From Pontimonas salivibrio (GTDB taxonomy: Bacteria; Actinomycetota; Actinomycetes; Actinomycetales; Microbacteriaceae): a DNA stretch of 64,000 nt. Shown here piece by piece: positions 33,911-42,429 of this stretch. Made by a program: the position numbers and the translations under genes. The notes below the pieces were generated by a model. That model worked only from the letters and a program-made list of their open reading frames with translations. It was not told where the DNA came from and did no database searches. Every line of letters begins with the position of its first letter. Positions within the stretch are counted from its first letter, which is position 1. The stretch lies in contig NZ_CP026923.1 of the NCBI RefSeq assembly GCF_002950575.1, forward strand, positions 496,001 through 560,000. The letters are read 5' to 3'.

Positions 33911-34978
33911 CTAGTAACCGCGGGCGAGTTGTGCCGCGGCGCTGATGAGGTGGGTTTCTGGATTCCGGATTGCTTCTTCTGTGGACGGTGCAGAATCGAC
34001 CAATCGGGAAATACTCCAACCCTCTAAGACCGTGTCATCTGAGGTGCCGACGAGCAGTGCCCCACGGGTGTGGGTGGCAGACGCCAGGCCATAGATATGC
34101 CCCACCACTTTGCCTCGAAGGCTCGTGTGGTCAAACTTTCCCTCCCCAGTAATCACCAGGTCAGCACTCTTCAGGGCTTCTGTGACACCAATTAGGTCAG
34201 CGACAAAAGCGGCACCATCTTGGATCGTCGCACCCAAAAACGTCATCAAGCCCCAGGCGGTCGCCCCTGCCGCGCCAGAGCCCGGAGTCAGATGTGTTGA
34301 GTGCTGCGGGCTGTGGGCGACGAGGAGGGAAAAAGCCTCCTCGAGTCCCCGAACATCATCCGGGGTCGCGCCTTTTTGGGGGCCAAACACTGACGGGGCG
34401 TCGAACATCACTGCCGTGGTGTCACTGAGCAGAGTGATTCCTCTCACGGGCGGCTGGTGGAGGCCGCTGGTATCGACCCCAGTCACACCGATTGCCCCCG
34501 TGGGGTGAGCGTCGCTCTTGGAGACTGTGGCCCCTAAGGCTTCCACTGCCCCTAAGCCGGCATCGGTGGTGGCAGAGCCTCCCAATCCGATCATCACCCC
34601 CGTTGCACCGCGGTTGATTGCGATCGCGATGAGTTCCCCCAGACCTTTTGTGGTGGCGTTAAGAGGATCAGGCGCACTCATCAGGGGCAGCCCAGATGTT
34701 TGGGCCAGCTCAAGCACGGCGGTCTGGTCGGGCAGCATCAACCAGGACGCCTCGACGGGGGAGCCTTCTGGCCCGGTGACGCTGTCGTGGTGCCAAGTGG
34801 CCTGTGGGGTTGCATAGGCGATGGCGTCCAATGTCCCCTCGCCGCCGTCGGCCATCGGCAAGACACTCAAGTGGTCACTGGGGCGAACCGTGCGCCACCC
34901 TGTGGCGATGGCTTCAGCAACTCTTATTGCCGAGCGGGAGCCCTTAAAAGAATCGGGGGCGATCACGACGTTGGCCAC
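33911..34978 (-). CDS. Glycerate kinase
   Basis: Glycerate kinase of the GlxK/GarK family (355 aa), phosphorylating D-glycerate to a phosphoglycerate. Family features: VVIAPDSFKGSRSA at the N-terminus, MADGGEGTLDAI, MIGLGGSATTDAGLGAVEALG, GSGAAGATAWGLMTFLGA and LVITGEGKFDHTSLRGKV. Start GTG 34978 sits 6 nt after a minus-strand TAACCT box, so leaderless. It stands alone between two tRNA genes on the opposite strand, without neighbouring glycolate or tartronate genes. Confidence 0.95.
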   Translation of the reverse strand: MANVVIAPDSFKGSRSAIRVAEAIATGWRTVRPSDHLSVLPMADGGEGTLDAIAYATPQATWHHDSVTGPEGSPVEASWLMLPDQTAVLELAQTSGLPLMSAPDPLNATTKGLGELIAIAINRGATGVMIGLGGSATTDAGLGAVEALGATVSKSDAHPTGAIGVTGVDTSGLHQPPVRGITLLSDTTAVMFDAPSVFGPQKGATPDDVRGLEEAFSLLVAHSPQHSTHLTPGSGAAGATAWGLMTFLGATIQDGAAFVADLIGVTEALKSADLVITGEGKFDHTSLRGKVVGHIYGLASATHTRGALLVGTSDDTVLEGWSISRLVDSAPSTEEAIRNPETHLISAAAQLARGY

Positions 34979-34984
34979 GACTTC

Positions 34985-34990
34985 AGGTTA
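34985..34990 (-). promoter_or_regulatory. Predicted -10 box of leaderless glycerate kinase gene
   Basis: TAACCT on the minus strand, 6 nt before the GTG start at 34978. Confidence 0.55.
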
Positions 34991-35023
34991 CTGGCTCCGC
35001 GTCACCTGCTTCGGTGGCAGGGT

Positions 35024-35051
35024 TTGTGTGCTGGCGATTTCGTGCGATAAT
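35024..35051 (+). promoter_or_regulatory. Promoter of tRNA-Glu
   Basis: -35 TTGTGT (35024-35029), 16-bp spacer, -10 GATAAT (35046-35051); tRNA begins 17 nt later. One of the few promoters here with a recognisable -35. Confidence 0.6.
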
Positions 35052-35067
35052 CGACTGTCTACGGCGC

Positions 35068-35143
35068 GGCCCCATCGTATAGCGGCCTAGTACGCCGCCC
35101 TCTCACGGCGGTAACGCGGGTTCGAATCCCGCTGGGGTCACCA
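35068..35143 (+). tRNA. tRNA-Glu (anticodon CUC), CCA encoded
   Basis: Acceptor GGCCCCA pairs with TGGGGTC (35133-35139, one G-U), discriminator A, encoded CCA (35141-35143). Anticodon stem CCGCC/GGCGG encloses loop CTCTCAC, anticodon CTC. T-arm GCGGGTTCGAATCCCGC. Followed by two short hairpins (GCAC-TTCG-GTGC at 35156-35167 and GCCC-TTTC-GGGC at 35170-35181) that may end the transcript. Confidence 0.96.
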
Positions 35144-35196
35144 CGTCTCGATTCGGCACTTCGGTGCAGGCCCTTTCGGGCACGGGGTTAAGCTGG

Positions 35197-35301
35197 GGAC
35201 GTTCTTAGGGGAGTATCCCGACTCTGCCTGTCGTCAACTCGGATGACGTTAATCATCCCGGCCGGTAGCAGATGGTGTCATCTGGGGAGAGACGTTCGAA
35301 C
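35197..35301 (+). ncRNA. yybP-ykoY (Mn2+) riboswitch before the TerC gene
   Basis: Conserved GGGGAGTA (35208-35215) and GTCGTCAACTCG (35230-35241) match the two metal-binding loops of characterised yybP-ykoY aptamers, followed by a CCCGGCCGG segment as expected. A -10-like TAAGCT at 35189-35194 would start transcription close to position 35200. Sits about 35 nt upstream of a TerC gene, the classical partner of this element. Mn2+ binding normally activates expression. Boundaries of the closing helix are approximate. Confidence 0.87.
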
Positions 35302-35333
35302 ACCGTATTGTCCGATGGAACAAAGGTGTGAGT

Positions 35334-36368
35334 GTGGAACTGTCTATCCCGTTGTGGTTTGAAGTGGGCTCGCTGATTGTGTTGAGCCTCATTTTGCTTC
35401 TCGATTTGTTGCGCGTGGTGTGGAAGCCCCACGTCCCCTCCACAAAGGAGTCGGCCCTGTGGGTCGGTTTTTATGTGGCGTTGGCGTTGGTGTTTGCCTG
35501 GGCGATGTTTATTTTCTCCGGTGAACAATACGGTTCGGAGTTTTTGGCCGGTTGGGTCACCGAATACAGCCTGTCGGTGGACAACCTGTTTGTGTTTGTG
35601 CTGATCATGGCGTCGTTTTCTGTGCCCAAGCGCTACCAGCAGGAAGTGCTCATGGTGGGGATTTTGTTGGCCATCGTCTTTCGGGGCATTTTTATCCTGC
35701 TGGGCGCGGCCCTCATTGCCAGCTTCAGTTGGATTTTCTACGTCTTCGGAGCCTTCCTCCTGGTGGTGGCCATCCAACAACTCTCCAGTGGTCGTGAAGA
35801 TGACGTGCAGAGGGAAAATGCGGTCATCCGTTTCCTTCGCACCCGCATCGACATGACCAACACCTACGACGGGATGAAATTTCGCATCATCGAAGACGGG
35901 AAAAAGCGTTGGACGCCGATTCTCGTCGTCCTCATCGCCATCGGCACCGCCGATGTCGTCTTCGCGGTGGATTCCATTCCCGCCATTTACGGCATCACCG
36001 AGAGTCCCTTCATTGTGTTCACCGCCAACGTGTTCGCCCTGATGGGGCTTCGCCAGCTCTATTTCCTCCTCGGTGACCTCATCGACAAATTGGCTTACCT
36101 GCACATCGGGATCGCCTTCATCCTCGGCTTCATTGGAGTGAAGTTGGTCTTCCACGCCCTCCACACCAACGAACTGCCCTTCATCAACGGTGGCGAGCAC
36201 GTCGACTGGGTGCCCGTGATCGGCACCTGGGAGTCACTCATCGTCATCGTTGTGGCGATGACGATCGCCGTCGTGGCGAGCCTGATGAAACTGAAAAAAG
36301 ACCTCGACACTGGTGCGATCGTCCTGCCGGAGCCAGAACACGTCGACCAGAGTGACGCCAAGAACTAA
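35334..36368 (+). CDS. TerC-family membrane protein (Alx-like, manganese-linked)
   Basis: Polytopic TerC/Alx-family protein (344 aa), implicated in manganese export or metalation of exported proteins. Typical segments: SEFLAGWVTEYSLSVDNLFVFVLIM (N-x-x-x-S-V-D-N-L motif), VFAVDSIPAIYGITESPFIVFTANVFALMGLRQLYF and FILGFIGVKL. The Asp residues in SVDN and AVDS are the presumed metal ligands. Start: GTG at 35334 has AAAGG 7 nt upstream; GTG 35328, also in frame, would be too close. Controlled by the preceding yybP-ykoY riboswitch. Confidence 0.94.
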   Translation: MELSIPLWFEVGSLIVLSLILLLDLLRVVWKPHVPSTKESALWVGFYVALALVFAWAMFIFSGEQYGSEFLAGWVTEYSLSVDNLFVFVLIMASFSVPKRYQQEVLMVGILLAIVFRGIFILLGAALIASFSWIFYVFGAFLLVVAIQQLSSGREDDVQRENAVIRFLRTRIDMTNTYDGMKFRIIEDGKKRWTPILVVLIAIGTADVVFAVDSIPAIYGITESPFIVFTANVFALMGLRQLYFLLGDLIDKLAYLHIGIAFILGFIGVKLVFHALHTNELPFINGGEHVDWVPVIGTWESLIVIVVAMTIAVVASLMKLKKDLDTGAIVLPEPEHVDQSDAKN

Positions 36369-36425
36369 GCGCTAAACTGGACGGCACACCGCGTAGTCAC
36401 GCGGTCGCCCCGGCAGTGACAGACA

Positions 36426-36459
36426 GTGACTAGTAGTCACAGTGGTTAGTCACAGTGGT
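36426..36459. repeat. Palindrome and 13-bp tandem repeat upstream of leuC
   Basis: GTGAC-TAGTA-GTCAC (36426-36440) overlaps two perfect tandem copies of TAGTCACAGTGGT (36434-36446 and 36447-36459). Located 52-86 bp before the leuC start, in the promoter region. A regulator site is plausible (IclR-type regulators control leuCD in other actinobacteria) but none is encoded nearby. Confidence 0.6.
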
Positions 36460-36511
36460 GACGACGAGTTGCTCACTGACCTGCGGGGACGAGAGGAGAA
36501 AGGGAGGGATC

Positions 36512-37981
36512 ATGGCGGCAGATACGCATTCACGCCCCGCTGCATCGACCTTGGCCGAAAAGGTGTGGGCTGACCACCTTGTCAAAAAAGGCGAAAACGG
36601 CGAGCCTGACCTTCTCTACGTTGACCTCCACCTCGTGCACGAAGTGACCAGTCCGCAGGCTTTTGATGGCCTGCGCCAATCGGGGCGACCCGTGCGTCGA
36701 CCAGACCTCACCATTGCCACTGAAGACCACAACACCCCCACCATCGACATCGATAAGCCCATCGCCGAGCCCAACTCGAGGCAACAGGTGGCGGCCCTTC
36801 GCACCAACGCCGAAGAGTTCGGTATTCGCCTGCACTCTTTAGGTGACGCCGAACAGGGCATTGTGCACGTCGTCGGGCCACAACTGGGCCTCACCATGCC
36901 GGGTATCACCGTGGTGTGTGGTGATTCACACACCTCCACCCACGGTGCTTTCGGGGCGATGGCGTTTGGTATTGGCACCAGCGAAGTCGAACACGTGTTG
37001 GCCACCCAAACATTGCCGCTGGCGCCATTTAAGACCATGGCGGTCACCGTGGAAGGTTCCCTTCGCCCCGGTGTGACCGCAAAAGACATCATTTTGGCCG
37101 TCATTGCCCAAATCGGCACCCAGGGTGCCCAGGGCTATGTCATCGAATACCGTGGCAGTGCCATCCGGTCGCTGTCGATGGATGGCCGGATGACCATTTG
37201 CAACATGTCCATTGAGGCCGGCGCCCGGGCGGGGATGGTCGCCCCCGACGAGACAACTTTTGCGTATTTGAAGAATCGCCCCCACGCCCCTCAAGGTGAC
37301 GATTGGGACGCGGCGGTGGAGTATTGGAAGACGCTTCGCACCGACGATGACGCCGTATTCGATGCGGAAGTATTCCTCGACGCCAATACGTTGGAGCCTT
37401 TTGTGACTTGGGGGACAAACCCCGGTCAAGGTGTTCCCCTTAATGAGTCGGTGCCGGAACCCTCTTCTTTCACCAACGAGGTCGATCGTCACGCGGCTGA
37501 GCGCGCACTGGATTACATGGAGCTTGAACCGGGAACCCGGATGAAAGATATTCCCGTCGATGTGGTCTTTATGGGCTCGTGCACAAACTCACGCCTGGAC
37601 GACCTACGTGCTTTCGCCTCCATCATCAAAGGTCAGAAAAAAGCGGACGGCGTTCGCGTCATGGTCGTCCCGGGTTCTGCCAGGGTCCGGCTTGAAGCAG
37701 AAGCCGAAGGCCTCCACAAAGTCATTGAAGAGTTTGGCGCCGAATGGCGCTTCGCCGGCTGTTCCATGTGTTTAGGGATGAACCCGGACCAGTTGCAACC
37801 CGGTGAGCGTGCCGCGAGCACGTCCAATCGAAACTTTGAAGGCCGCCAAGGTCGCGGTGCGAGAACCCACCTGGTCTCACCCCTGGTGGCTGCTGCGACA
37901 GCGATTCGAGGAACACTGTCTAGTCCTTCTGACCTGGGAATCGACATTCCCTCCTATTCGATTGCTGAGGTGGTCGCCTAA
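36512..37981 (+). CDS. leuC: 3-isopropylmalate dehydratase large subunit
   Basis: Large subunit (489 aa) of the 4Fe-4S isomerase converting 2-isopropylmalate to 3-isopropylmalate in leucine synthesis. Cluster cysteines lie in [13 protein letters not shown] and in [15 protein letters not shown]. Other landmarks are [35 protein letters not shown]-type segments. ATG 36512 has a strong GGGAGGGAT site; a longer frame to 36455 is unsupported. The TAA stop overlaps the leuD ATG by one base. Confidence 0.97.
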   Translation: MAADTHSRPAASTLAEKVWADHLVKKGENGEPDLLYVDLHLVHEVTSPQAFDGLRQSGRPVRRPDLTIATEDHNTPTIDIDKPIAEPNSRQQVAALRTNAEEFGIRLHSLGDAEQGIVHVVGPQLGLTMPGITVVCGDSHTSTHGAFGAMAFGIGTSEVEHVLATQTLPLAPFKTMAVTVEGSLRPGVTAKDIILAVIAQIGTQGAQGYVIEYRGSAIRSLSMDGRMTICNMSIEAGARAGMVAPDETTFAYLKNRPHAPQGDDWDAAVEYWKTLRTDDDAVFDAEVFLDANTLEPFVTWGTNPGQGVPLNESVPEPSSFTNEVDRHAAERALDYMELEPGTRMKDIPVDVVFMGSCTNSRLDDLRAFASIIKGQKKADGVRVMVVPGSARVRLEAEAEGLHKVIEEFGAEWRFAGCSMCLGMNPDQLQPGERAASTSNRNFEGRQGRGARTHLVSPLVAAATAIRGTLSSPSDLGIDIPSYSIAEVVA

Positions 37982-38583
37982 TGGACACAGTCAGCCTGGT
38001 CGAAGGAGTGGGCGCCCCCCTTCGACGCTCCACCGTGGATACCGACCAAATCATTCCCGCAAAGTTTCTCAAGCGCATCACCAAAACCGGCTACGACGAC
38101 GCGCTGTTTTATGAGTGGCGTCAAGACCCCGAGTTCATCCTGAACAACCCGCCCTACGACAAGGCTCGAGTGTTAGTGGCTGGACCGGATTTTGGTACCG
38201 GCTCATCCAGAGAGCACGCCGTGTGGGCGCTGCGCGATTTTGGTTTTGGCGCCGTCATCTCTTCACGCTTTGGCGACATCTTCCGCGGTAACGCCGGAAA
38301 ACAGGGTCTTGTGGTCGCGACCGTGCCCCAAGAGATTGTGGAAGCCATTTGGGCTGAACTTGAGGCACACCCGGGCCAAGAGGTAGCCGTGGATGTGGCC
38401 AGCCGTGAGGTACGGTGTGGAGCGATAACGGCACCGTTTGAAATCGACGACTACACCCGCTGGCGACTGATGGAAGGACTTGATGACATTGGTCTCACCC
38501 TTCGCCACGAAGACGCAATCGACGCCTTCGAAACCACGAGAGCGTCGTGGCGCCCTCGAACACTTCCCGTTCTGGGGGGTTAA
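37981..38583 (+). CDS. leuD: 3-isopropylmalate dehydratase small subunit
   Basis: Small subunit (200 aa) partnering LeuC. Signature segments: [21 protein letters not shown] and [43 protein letters not shown]-type swivel domain. Starts within the leuC stop codon (TAATG) and ends immediately before the GTG of murA, so leuCD and the cell-envelope genes that follow probably share a transcript. Confidence 0.97.
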   Translation: MDTVSLVEGVGAPLRRSTVDTDQIIPAKFLKRITKTGYDDALFYEWRQDPEFILNNPPYDKARVLVAGPDFGTGSSREHAVWALRDFGFGAVISSRFGDIFRGNAGKQGLVVATVPQEIVEAIWAELEAHPGQEVAVDVASREVRCGAITAPFEIDDYTRWRLMEGLDDIGLTLRHEDAIDAFETTRASWRPRTLPVLGG

Positions 38584-39954
38584 GTGAACCCGGTGTCGGC
38601 AACCCCGACGACGACTCCGGCTGCGGTCTCACCCGAACAAGCCGATGTCGTCGCCGTTCACGGCGGCAAACCCCTCGTCGGCGAAGTGGGTGTTCGCGGG
38701 GCGAAAAACCTTGTCACCAAAGCCATGGTCGCGGCACTGCTCGCCGACGAACCTAGCGTCCTCTCCAACGTTCCCGTCATTCGCGACGTCGCCGTTGTGA
38801 GGGGACTTCTTGAAGCCCACGCCGTCAGCGTCACCGACACTGCTCCGGGTGAGCTGACGCTCGACCCCAGAGGGGTAAAATCGGCACACTTTGCCGAAAT
38901 TGATGCCCACGCGGGCTCTAGTCGCATCCCGATTTTGTTTTGTGGTCCACTGCTTCACCAACTGGGTGAAGCGTTCGTGCCCGACCTCGGCGGTTGCCAC
39001 ATCGGGGATCGTCCCATCAACTTCCACCTCGATGCGCTACGTGCATTCGGTGCAGAAGTCGAAAAGTCTCCCGATGGCATCGCCCTTCGGGCACCCAAGC
39101 GCCTCACCGGGGCGAAAGTAGAACTGCCCTACCCCAGTGTGGGAGCCACCGAACAGGTGCTGCTCACCGCAGTGCGGGCCAAAGGCGTCACCGAACTGAT
39201 CAACGCCGCAGTGGAACCAGAAATCATGGACCTGATTCAGGTGCTGCAAAAAATGGGCGCCATCATTTCGGTGGAAACCAACCGAACCATCCTCATCGAG
39301 GGTGTGGATTCCCTAGGCCCCTACGAGCACAAAGCAATCTTTGATCGAAACGAGGCAGCCAGTTGGGCTGCCGCCGCGTTAGCCACAAGGGGCAACATTT
39401 TTGTGCGCGGCGCCGAACAGCTCGACCTGATGACCTTTTTGAATGTGTACCGCAAAGTCGGTGGCGAGTTCACGGTCAAACCCGAGGGCATCGAATTTCG
39501 ACACCCCGGGGGTGAGCTTCACCCGGTGGTGGTGGAAACCGACGTGCACCCGGGTTTCATGACCGACTGGCAACAACCCATGGTCGTCGCGCTCACCCAA
39601 GCACAAGGCCAATCCATCGTGCATGAGACCGTCTACGAGAAACGCTTCGGGTTCACCGAAGCGCTGGTGGATATGGGGGCACGCATCGAGGTGCACAAGG
39701 AAGGCATTGCGAGTATCACCCGGCGGGTTCCCCGCCGGCCCCTCGAGCAGGCGGCCGTCATCACCGGGCCGACCCCGCTCCACGGAGCAAATATTCGGGT
39801 ACCCGACCTGCGCGGTGGGTTTAGTCACATCATTGCTGCGGTCACCGCCGAAGGTGAATCGGTGGTGAGCAACGTCGGCATTATTTCGCGCGGCTACGAA
39901 CACCTGTGGGAAAAGCTCGAAGGGCTAGGAGCTTCGTTCGAGCTGAGGGGTTAA
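38584..39954 (+). CDS. murA: UDP-N-acetylglucosamine 1-carboxyvinyltransferase
   Basis: First committed enzyme of peptidoglycan precursor synthesis (456 aa), adding enolpyruvate from PEP to UDP-GlcNAc. The N-terminal GVRGAKNLVTKAMVAALL, the active-site loop DLGGCHIGDRPINFH with the catalytic (fosfomycin-target) cysteine retained, and the C-terminal RVPDLRGGFSHIIAAV are all recognisable. A 20-residue Thr/Pro/Ala leader precedes the fold. Starts with GTG directly after the leuD stop; plsC follows 4 nt later. Whether a second murA exists elsewhere cannot be seen. Confidence 0.94.
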   Translation: MNPVSATPTTTPAAVSPEQADVVAVHGGKPLVGEVGVRGAKNLVTKAMVAALLADEPSVLSNVPVIRDVAVVRGLLEAHAVSVTDTAPGELTLDPRGVKSAHFAEIDAHAGSSRIPILFCGPLLHQLGEAFVPDLGGCHIGDRPINFHLDALRAFGAEVEKSPDGIALRAPKRLTGAKVELPYPSVGATEQVLLTAVRAKGVTELINAAVEPEIMDLIQVLQKMGAIISVETNRTILIEGVDSLGPYEHKAIFDRNEAASWAAAALATRGNIFVRGAEQLDLMTFLNVYRKVGGEFTVKPEGIEFRHPGGELHPVVVETDVHPGFMTDWQQPMVVALTQAQGQSIVHETVYEKRFGFTEALVDMGARIEVHKEGIASITRRVPRRPLEQAAVITGPTPLHGANIRVPDLRGGFSHIIAAVTAEGESVVSNVGIISRGYEHLWEKLEGLGASFELRG

Positions 39955-39958
39955 CCCG

Positions 39959-40684
39959 GTGGCATCACAGCGTGGCCCCGGCTTCTGGTGGCGACTCATC
40001 GAAGTCCTCATCCTCCCGTTGTTTAACTCTTTTGTGACCCTCACCGTCACGAAAGACTCCACCCTTCCCCGTACTGGGCCGTTCATTGTTGCGCCCAACC
40101 ACCACAGCGAAATTGACCCCATCGTGATGGGGGTTGCCGTGTGGCGACTGGGGCGCACCCCGCGGTTTTTAGCCAAAGCCTCGCTGTTTAAGATTCCCGT
40201 TGTCGGCTTTTTGCTTCGAGCGACGGGGCAAATTCCGGTCGAGCGCGGGGCGAGTTCCACCGGTGGTGCCCTGCGCGCTGCCAACCAGTTGATCAGTGAA
40301 AACCAGGGCTTGATTGTGTACCCCGAGGGGACCCTGACGAGGCAACCCGATTTGTGGCCCATGAAGGGAAAAACGGGGGCGATTCGAATGGCCCTCGAAT
40401 CGGGAATACCCCTTTACCCGGCAGCCCACTGGGGCACCCAAGACCTGATGGCCCGTTATGGAAAATCCCTTTCCGTTATTCCTCGGCCCCGGATCAACGT
40501 TGTGGTGGGTGAGGCGATGAACCTTGAGGCCTTTCAGGGCCGTCCCATCACCCGGGTACTACTCGATGAGGCCACCGACGCCCTCATGCACGCCATCCAA
40601 GATCTGGTGGCCTCGCTTCGCGGCGAGACACCACCGGAGACGATCTATGAACCCCAGGGGACCGAGCCGGGGAGGGGCCGATGA
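39959..40684 (+). CDS. plsC: 1-acyl-sn-glycerol-3-phosphate acyltransferase
   Basis: Phospholipid acyltransferase (241 aa) making phosphatidate from lysophosphatidate at the membrane. Block I NHHSEIDP (H48-x4-D53), block III region VERGASSTGGAL, and YPEGTLTRQPDLWPMKGKTGAIRMAL with the EGT motif are intact; an N-terminal hydrophobic stretch (LIEVLILPLFNSFVTL) suits membrane attachment. The TGA stop overlaps the gpsA start (ATGA). Placement next to gpsA puts two consecutive glycerolipid steps together. Confidence 0.94.
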   Translation: MASQRGPGFWWRLIEVLILPLFNSFVTLTVTKDSTLPRTGPFIVAPNHHSEIDPIVMGVAVWRLGRTPRFLAKASLFKIPVVGFLLRATGQIPVERGASSTGGALRAANQLISENQGLIVYPEGTLTRQPDLWPMKGKTGAIRMALESGIPLYPAAHWGTQDLMARYGKSLSVIPRPRINVVVGEAMNLEAFQGRPITRVLLDEATDALMHAIQDLVASLRGETPPETIYEPQGTEPGRGR

Positions 40685-41682
40685 CTGACATTGCGGTAGT
40701 GGGTGCGGGATCGTGGGGGACCACGTTTGCCAAAATTCTTGTCGACGCCGGAGGCGACGTCACGCTGTGGGCACGCCGAAGCGAAGTGGCCCGAGAGATA
40801 CGAGAAACCAGTCGTAACAGTGACTACCTGCGGGGGATTAACTTGCCCTCTTCGCTGACGGCCACCACGGATCTTGAAGAGGCCGTTGCTTCGGCTCACA
40901 CCGTGTACCTGGCGGTACCCAGTCAAACCCTGCGGGAAAACCTCGAAGCCATCACGCCGCTGATTGCCCCCGACACCCGCCTGGTGAGTTTGATGAAAGG
41001 TGTCGAATCGGGCACTGGGCTTCGCATGTCCCAAGTCATCCACGACGTGACGGCGCTCCCACTAGAGCGCATCGCGGTGATCAGCGGGCCAAACCTCGCA
41101 CTAGAAATCGCGAAAGAACAACCCACCGCCGCCGTGGCCTCGTCGGTCGATGCGGACACCGCTGCCGCGGTCGCTAAACAAGCCACCACGGCGTATTTCC
41201 GGATGTTTGTCAACTACGACGTCGTGGGTACCGAATTCGGGGGAGTGTTGAAAAACCTCATCGCCGTGGCTGTGGGTATCGCAGACGGTGTGGGTTACGG
41301 CGAAAACACGAAAGCCTCCATCATCACCCGCGGGTTGGCAGAAATCAGTGCGTTTGCGGCGGCCTTTGGCGCAGAACCGCACACCATGTCGGGCCTTGCA
41401 GGCCTCGGTGACCTCATTGCGACCTGCGAATCACCGCTGTCGAGAAATAACACCGCCGGGCGACTACTCGGCCAAGGCTACGCCTTGGACGACGTGGTGC
41501 GCCGGATGAACCAAACCGCGGAAGGCCTCCAAGCGGTGACACCGGTATTAGAGCTGGCCTCTTCGCGGGGTGTGTCGATGCCCATTGTCATGCAGGTCCA
41601 ACAGGTACTCCACGGCGAGTTAGACCCGGCGGAGCTCGCCCCACACCTCGCCACCGACTCTGATGAGCCACAGGGAGAATAA
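40681..41682 (+). CDS. gpsA: Glycerol-3-phosphate dehydrogenase [NAD(P)+]
   Basis: Makes sn-glycerol-3-phosphate from DHAP for phospholipids (333 aa). NAD(P) site VVGAGSWGTTFAKIL at the N-terminus, ISGPNLALEIAKEQPTAAV, the catalytic segment GGVLKNLIAVAVGIADGVGYGENTKASIITRGLAE-type and GLAGLGDLIATC are all typical. Starts inside the plsC stop. In mycobacteria gpsA is followed directly by ddl; here two extra genes intervene. Confidence 0.96.
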   Translation: MTDIAVVGAGSWGTTFAKILVDAGGDVTLWARRSEVAREIRETSRNSDYLRGINLPSSLTATTDLEEAVASAHTVYLAVPSQTLRENLEAITPLIAPDTRLVSLMKGVESGTGLRMSQVIHDVTALPLERIAVISGPNLALEIAKEQPTAAVASSVDADTAAAVAKQATTAYFRMFVNYDVVGTEFGGVLKNLIAVAVGIADGVGYGENTKASIITRGLAEISAFAAAFGAEPHTMSGLAGLGDLIATCESPLSRNNTAGRLLGQGYALDDVVRRMNQTAEGLQAVTPVLELASSRGVSMPIVMQVQQVLHGELDPAELAPHLATDSDEPQGE

Positions 41683-41687
41683 GACGC

Positions 41688-42425
41688 GTGCTCGCCTCCT
41701 ACGCTGACGGTTCGGTCATTGCTGAGCGCTTTGGCAGCGGCCCGGTAGACATCATCGCCCTGCACGGTTGGGGACGAAACGCCAGCGACTTCCAGAGCGT
41801 GTTGGAGGGCTATTCGGCGGCGGCCGTGCAGCTTCCCGGCTTCGGCGTTGTCGATCCGCCGCCCACAGCGTGGCGACCGGCAGATTATGCCCGCTGGCTC
41901 CTGCCCGCCCTCGATGAAGAAAATCCCCCCATCCTGCTGGGTCACTCTTTTGGGGGGCGTATTGCGGTGAGATTGGCCGCTGCCTACCCCAGCCGTGTGC
42001 GGGCACTGGTGCTCACCGGGGTGCCGATGACGAAACTGCATCCGGCGAAAGGCCCCGACCCTCGCTATGCGTTCATCCGTTTCCTACGAAGCGTGGGTCT
42101 CGTTCCCGAATCCCAACTGGAACAGGCCAGGCGACGTTTTGGCTCCGCCGACTACCGCCACGCTGAGGGCGTCATGCGAGAAATCCTTGTCCACACCGTG
42201 GGGGAGGACTACCTGGATGACGCATCAGGTCTGGACATGCCCGTCGAATTGGTGTGGGGCGAATTCGATAAACCCGCCCCACTCGATGTCGCGAAAAAGA
42301 CCTTGGAAGTGTTACCCAAGGGTCGCCTCAGCGTGGTGCCCAACTCCGAGCATCTGCTCGATGAGACACTGGTGGCAGGCCTTCGCGCGGCGATTGATCG
42401 CCGGCTAAACAACGAGGAGATGTGA
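41688..42425 (+). CDS. Alpha/beta-fold hydrolase
   Basis: Serine hydrolase-like protein (245 aa). Nucleophile elbow GHSFGGRIAV, oxyanion segment LHGWGRNASDF, candidate acid Asp in VWGEFDKPAP and His in NSEHLLDE complete a plausible triad. No signal peptide. It begins 5 nt after gpsA and ends 4 nt before the membrane Mur ligase, so it is embedded in the operon and may act on the same envelope intermediates. Substrate unknown; absent from the corresponding interval in M. tuberculosis. Confidence 0.88.
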   Translation: MLASYADGSVIAERFGSGPVDIIALHGWGRNASDFQSVLEGYSAAAVQLPGFGVVDPPPTAWRPADYARWLLPALDEENPPILLGHSFGGRIAVRLAAAYPSRVRALVLTGVPMTKLHPAKGPDPRYAFIRFLRSVGLVPESQLEQARRRFGSADYRHAEGVMREILVHTVGEDYLDDASGLDMPVELVWGEFDKPAPLDVAKKTLEVLPKGRLSVVPNSEHLLDETLVAGLRAAIDRRLNNEEM

Positions 42426-42429
42426 CCCG

